Translations under genes and position numbers: made by a program
Assembly (NCBI GenBank): GCA_036377055.1
Contig: DASUZD010000077.1
Location: 1-7,074 of the forward strand
DNA length: 7,074 nucleotides
DNA from: DASUZD01 sp036377055
Lineage (GTDB): Bacteria; Actinomycetota; Thermoleophilia; Gaiellales; Gaiellaceae
Reading direction: 5' to 3'
The notes under the pieces: generated by a model
Seen by the model: the letters and a program-made list of their open reading frames with translations, nothing else
What the model was told of the DNA's origin: nothing
The model's database searches: none
In this document: one piece after another, positions 4,837 to 7,074 of the stretch
How the letters are laid out: each line of letters begins with the position of its first letter
Numbering within the stretch: position 1 is the first letter of the stretch

Positions 4837-4901
4837 CAATTGATTTGTTCAGAAGTTATGCGCGAGGCGACCCGAGTTGTGGGGCAGACGCGACGACGAG
4901 C

Positions 4902-5504
4902 TCAGGCGCCGCGCTGCTCTGCGACCGCGAGCAGAACTTCGCGGAGAGCGGTTCCGTCCTCGGCGGCGTCGTTCAGCCGCGGAAGCTGGGCCAGGCTGTC
5001 GAGGCCGAAGACACGCTCGAACAACACCGTCGTCCGGTAGCGGACGGCGCCACCGGGTTCGTCAGAGCGGCCCGCCTCCGCGATCAGCCCGCGCTCCACG
5101 AGTCCCGCGACCGCCGAGTCCGCAGCGACGCCGCGAATCCGCGCGATGTCGGGGCGCGTGCACGGACCGAGGTACGCGACGATCGCGAGCGTCTCCAGCG
5201 CCGCCTGCGAGAAGCCGCGCTGGACCGGCCGCTCGAACAGCCGCCCGCATGCCTCGGCGGCCTCGCGCGCCGCGCGGAACGCGTACCCGCCGGCGACTCG
5301 CTCGAGCACGATCCCGCTCCGGCCCTCGCGGTACCGCTCGCCGAGCAGCCCGAGCGCCGTCTCCACGCGCTCCGGGTCGTCGTCGGCCGCCGCCGCCAAC
5401 TCCTCGACCGAGAGCGGCGCCGAAGCGACGACGAGCAGCGCCTCGAGCGTCCGCGCGAGCTGGTCGAGCGGGTTCGAGGAGATCAGGCGGAGAGGGCGGT
5501 CCAT
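4902..5504 (-). CDS. scpB: Segregation and condensation protein B (ScpB)
   Basis: The protein has 200 residues, close to the usual length. ATG 5504 has GGGAGGG at 5512-5518, 7 nt upstream, and overlaps the end of scpA by 22 bp. ScpB is a cytoplasmic winged-helix protein that dimerises and binds the kleisin ScpA in the SMC complex for chromosome compaction and segregation. The N-terminal winged helix is seen in ARTLEALLVVASAPLSVEEL (split: LEALLVV, LSVEEL at about 20-36). The family signature follows: SQAALETLAIVAYLGP (99-114), TRPDIARIRGV (116-126), then a helix ending LVERGLI (135-141). YRTTVLFERVFGLDSL (156-171) matches the conserved C-terminal Y-TT-x-F-x-x-x-FGL segment. The call is secure. 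Confidence 0.96.
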   Translation of the reverse strand: MDRPLRLISSNPLDQLARTLEALLVVASAPLSVEELAAAADDDPERVETALGLLGERYREGRSGIVLERVAGGYAFRAAREAAEACGRLFERPVQRGFSQAALETLAIVAYLGPCTRPDIARIRGVAADSAVAGLVERGLIAEAGRSDEPGGAVRYRTTVLFERVFGLDSLAQLPRLNDAAEDGTALREVLLAVAEQRGA

Positions 5505-6226
5505 TCCGCGGCCCTCCCTTCCCCGGCCCGGGCGACTCTGATCGGCGCGAAGGGCGCCGCTTGCGCAAGCTCGACCTCGCCGCTCCGCCGGAGCTCGAGG
5601 AGCGCGAGGAACGCGACGGCCTGCTCGACCCGCCCGAGGCCGGCGACCTCCGCGTCGAAGTCGAACCGCCTGCGTCCGCGCAGCACCGCGCGGAAGCGCT
5701 CGAGAAAGCGCGAGACGGGCGGGAAGCGGAGCTCCATGTGCGCGAGCGAGACCGATGGCGGCTCGGCCGCGAGCCTGCGCAACGCGTCCGCAAGCGCCGC
5801 CGGATCCTGCGGCGCCATCCGGCGCTCCACGCGCGGCGCGAGCGGCGCCGGCCCGAGGCGGAAGAAGCGGTCGCCCTCGGCCTCGAGCCGTTCCGCGAGC
5901 AACTCTGCGCCGCGCTTCGCCCATCGGTAGGCCGCGAGCCGCCGCGCCAGCTCGTCGGCCGCCTCCTCCGGCTCGAGCTCGGCGAGCTCGGCGTCCTCGT
6001 CGGGGAAGAGCCCGCGCGCCTTCAGCTCGAGCAGCGCTGCGACCAGGACGAGGAACTCGCCGCACGCCTCGAGGTCGCGCGGGTCGAGCCGATCGCAGAA
6101 CGCGAGCACGATCTCGGCCACGTCCACGTCGATCAGCTCGAGCTCGTTCTTCAGGACGAGCGTCAGGAGCAGGTCGAACGGCCCCTCGAAGGCGTCCAGG
6201 TCCAGCTCGAGCTCACGCACGATCAC
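5483..6226 (-). CDS. scpA: Segregation and condensation protein A (ScpA)
   Basis: The protein has 247 residues and is the kleisin subunit that bridges SMC heads and binds ScpB. The N-terminus LDAFEGPFDLLLTLVLKNELELIDVDVAEI (split: FEGPFDLLL at 13-21, ELELIDV at 28-34) is the diagnostic ScpA start, normally written F-x-GP-LDLLL. LVLVAALLELKAR (58-70) is the conserved helix that follows, with ARGLFP next. The middle is acidic and Ala/Glu-rich, as usual for the linker. The C-terminus has FLALLELRRSGEVELAQ (split: FLALLEL, EVELAQ), the winged helix that contacts SMC. GTG 6226 is chosen as start, 16 nt after lgt; GTG 6220 is also possible and no clear ribosome site separates them. The gene is coupled to scpB. 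Confidence 0.95.
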   Translation of the reverse strand: MIVRELELDLDAFEGPFDLLLTLVLKNELELIDVDVAEIVLAFCDRLDPRDLEACGEFLVLVAALLELKARGLFPDEDAELAELEPEEAADELARRLAAYRWAKRGAELLAERLEAEGDRFFRLGPAPLAPRVERRMAPQDPAALADALRRLAAEPPSVSLAHMELRFPPVSRFLERFRAVLRGRRRFDFDAEVAGLGRVEQAVAFLALLELRRSGEVELAQAAPFAPIRVARAGEGRAAEWTALSA

Positions 6227-6242
6227 GCGCCGGAGGCTAGCG

Positions 6243-7074
6243 CTAGGAGCGGACGCGCCCCTTCGGGACCGCCATCGCAGGCCCTTTCGGCGGCGCAGGC
6301 CGCGGGCGGGCCGGCTCGTCTCGGCCGCGGTGGAAGAACTGCCACCACACGAAGAACCCCGTCGAGCAGCAGAAGACGACGATCGACACCCACGCGTTCA
6401 GCCGCAGCCCGAGGAAGTGGTGCGCCGGGTCGACGCGCAGGAGCTCCTCGAAGAAGCGGCCGAACGTGTAGTACGACACGTAGAGCGCGAACAGCCCCGG
6501 CGGCTTGATCTTGAACCTGCGGTCGACGAGGAGCAGCAGCCCGACACCGATCACGTCGTAGACCAGCTCGTAGAGGAAGGTCGGATGGAACGTGGGCTCG
6601 TCGAGGTACTGCGGCGGCCGGTGCTCAGGGTCGATCTTCAGCGCCCACGGCAGGTCGGTCGGCTTGCCGAACAGCTCCTGGTTGAACCAGTTACCCCAGC
6701 GCCCGATTCCCTGCGCGAGCAGCAAACCCGGCGCAACCGCATCCATGAACAGCGGCACGCTCTGTTTCGAGCGGTGCACGATCCAGGCGCCGACGAGAAC
6801 GCCGAGCCCGATTCCTCCCCAGACGCCGAGCCCGCCCTGCCAGACGGCGAACGGTCCCCACCATTCGTCCGGGACTTCGCTCCAGCTCGTGATGTCGTGG
6901 TAGAGGCGCGCGCCGACGATTCCGGCGGCCACGCCCCAGACGGCGACGCGGAAGACGAGATCCCAGTCCCCGCCCATGCGCACCCACCGCCAGCCGGTGA
7001 GCGCGACGGCCGAGGCAATCGCGAGCAGCAGCATGACGCCGTACAGATGGATCGCAAACGGGCCGGCGTCGATC
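6243..7074 (-). CDS. lgt: Prolipoprotein diacylglyceryl transferase (Lgt), 5' end outside the window
   Basis: This inner-membrane enzyme moves diacylglycerol from phosphatidylglycerol to the lipobox Cys of preprolipoproteins, the first step of lipoprotein maturation. 276 residues are visible. The frame runs off the right edge through GPFAIHLYGVMLLLA, the conserved first segment, so the ATG at 7034 is internal and a short N-terminal part is missing. The PROSITE-type signature is present as GRWGNWFNQELFG, holding the Arg, Asn and Glu counterparts of E. coli R143, N146 and E151. The loop before it is QGGLGVWGG, where E. coli has HGGL, a usual actinobacterial difference. YYTFGRFFEELLR holds the late conserved Arg. 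Several membrane helices are clear. A Pro/Arg-rich cytoplasmic tail of about 25 residues follows the last helix. Confidence 0.97.
   Translation of the reverse strand, partial: IDAGPFAIHLYGVMLLLAIASAVALTGWRWVRMGGDWDLVFRVAVWGVAAGIVGARLYHDITSWSEVPDEWWGPFAVWQGGLGVWGGIGLGVLVGAWIVHRSKQSVPLFMDAVAPGLLLAQGIGRWGNWFNQELFGKPTDLPWALKIDPEHRPPQYLDEPTFHPTFLYELVYDVIGVGLLLLVDRRFKIKPPGLFALYVSYYTFGRFFEELLRVDPAHHFLGLRLNAWVSIVVFCCSTGFFVWWQFFHRGRDEPARPRPAPPKGPAMAVPKGRVRS

Noticed and set aside
4731..4901. tRNA or small RNA gene in the mauE-scpB spacer
   Set aside because: No cloverleaf, no T-loop sequence and no terminator could be found; promoter and operator content explains the low GC better.
4877..6508. Very long open frame on the + strand (543 codons)
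   Set aside because: It is antisense to scpB, scpA and the end of lgt, with Arg/Ala/Pro-rich shadow composition. The - strand genes have clear family signatures.
1..7074. CRISPR arrays, insertion sequences, integrase sites
   Set aside because: No evenly spaced direct repeats, transposase motifs or terminal inverted repeats were seen.

Overview
This is a GC-rich (roughly 70%) window in the style of an actinobacterium. The coding style, the actinobacterial form of Lgt (QGGLG in place of the proteobacterial HGGL loop) and the many small Ala-rich secreted proteins fit a deep-branching actinobacterial class such as Thermoleophilia. That placement is an inference, because there is no rRNA or other direct marker in the window.

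Layout. At the left edge the end of a cupin-domain gene runs on the + strand (2-265). A 183-bp convergent spacer follows (266-448), holding several inverted repeats and a dense run of C-tracts (G-tracts on the - strand). Everything else is on the - strand and is transcribed right to left. At the right edge lies a housekeeping block, lgt (cut by the window end), scpA and scpB (7074 to 4902): lipoprotein maturation followed by the two kleisin-complex partners of SMC. A 171-bp spacer (4731-4901) separates it from the accessory block. This spacer contains a 60-bp stretch of only 40% GC, with two perfect palindromes and a TTGACC hexamer, so it is the likely promoter/operator region.

Accessory block (4730 to 449, nine - strand genes). 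The order is a MauE-type membrane protein, a MauD-type membrane-anchored thioredoxin-fold protein (CASC), a 104-aa Tat-exported protein with 10 cysteines in a mature part of about 56 residues, a 192-aa polytopic membrane protein, a 143-aa protein with a dimeric alpha/beta-barrel look, an unrecognised 89-aa protein, and three small secreted proteins (172, 122 and 203 aa). Most neighbours overlap by 4 nt (GTGA or ATGA) or are a few bases apart, so this looks like one operon.

Working model. MauE and MauD are known in methylamine utilisation as the pair needed to form disulfides in the Cys-rich light chain MauA. Here they sit directly before a small Tat-exported Cys-rich protein that has one Trp only, so it cannot carry the two-Trp TTQ cofactor, and there is no heavy chain or mauG in view. 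The block therefore looks like a dedicated oxidative-folding system attached to a different, apparently undescribed extracellular Cys-rich product and a set of co-secreted partners. An in-frame TGA between a 19-residue hydrophobic peptide and the 192-aa membrane protein is a second point to check.
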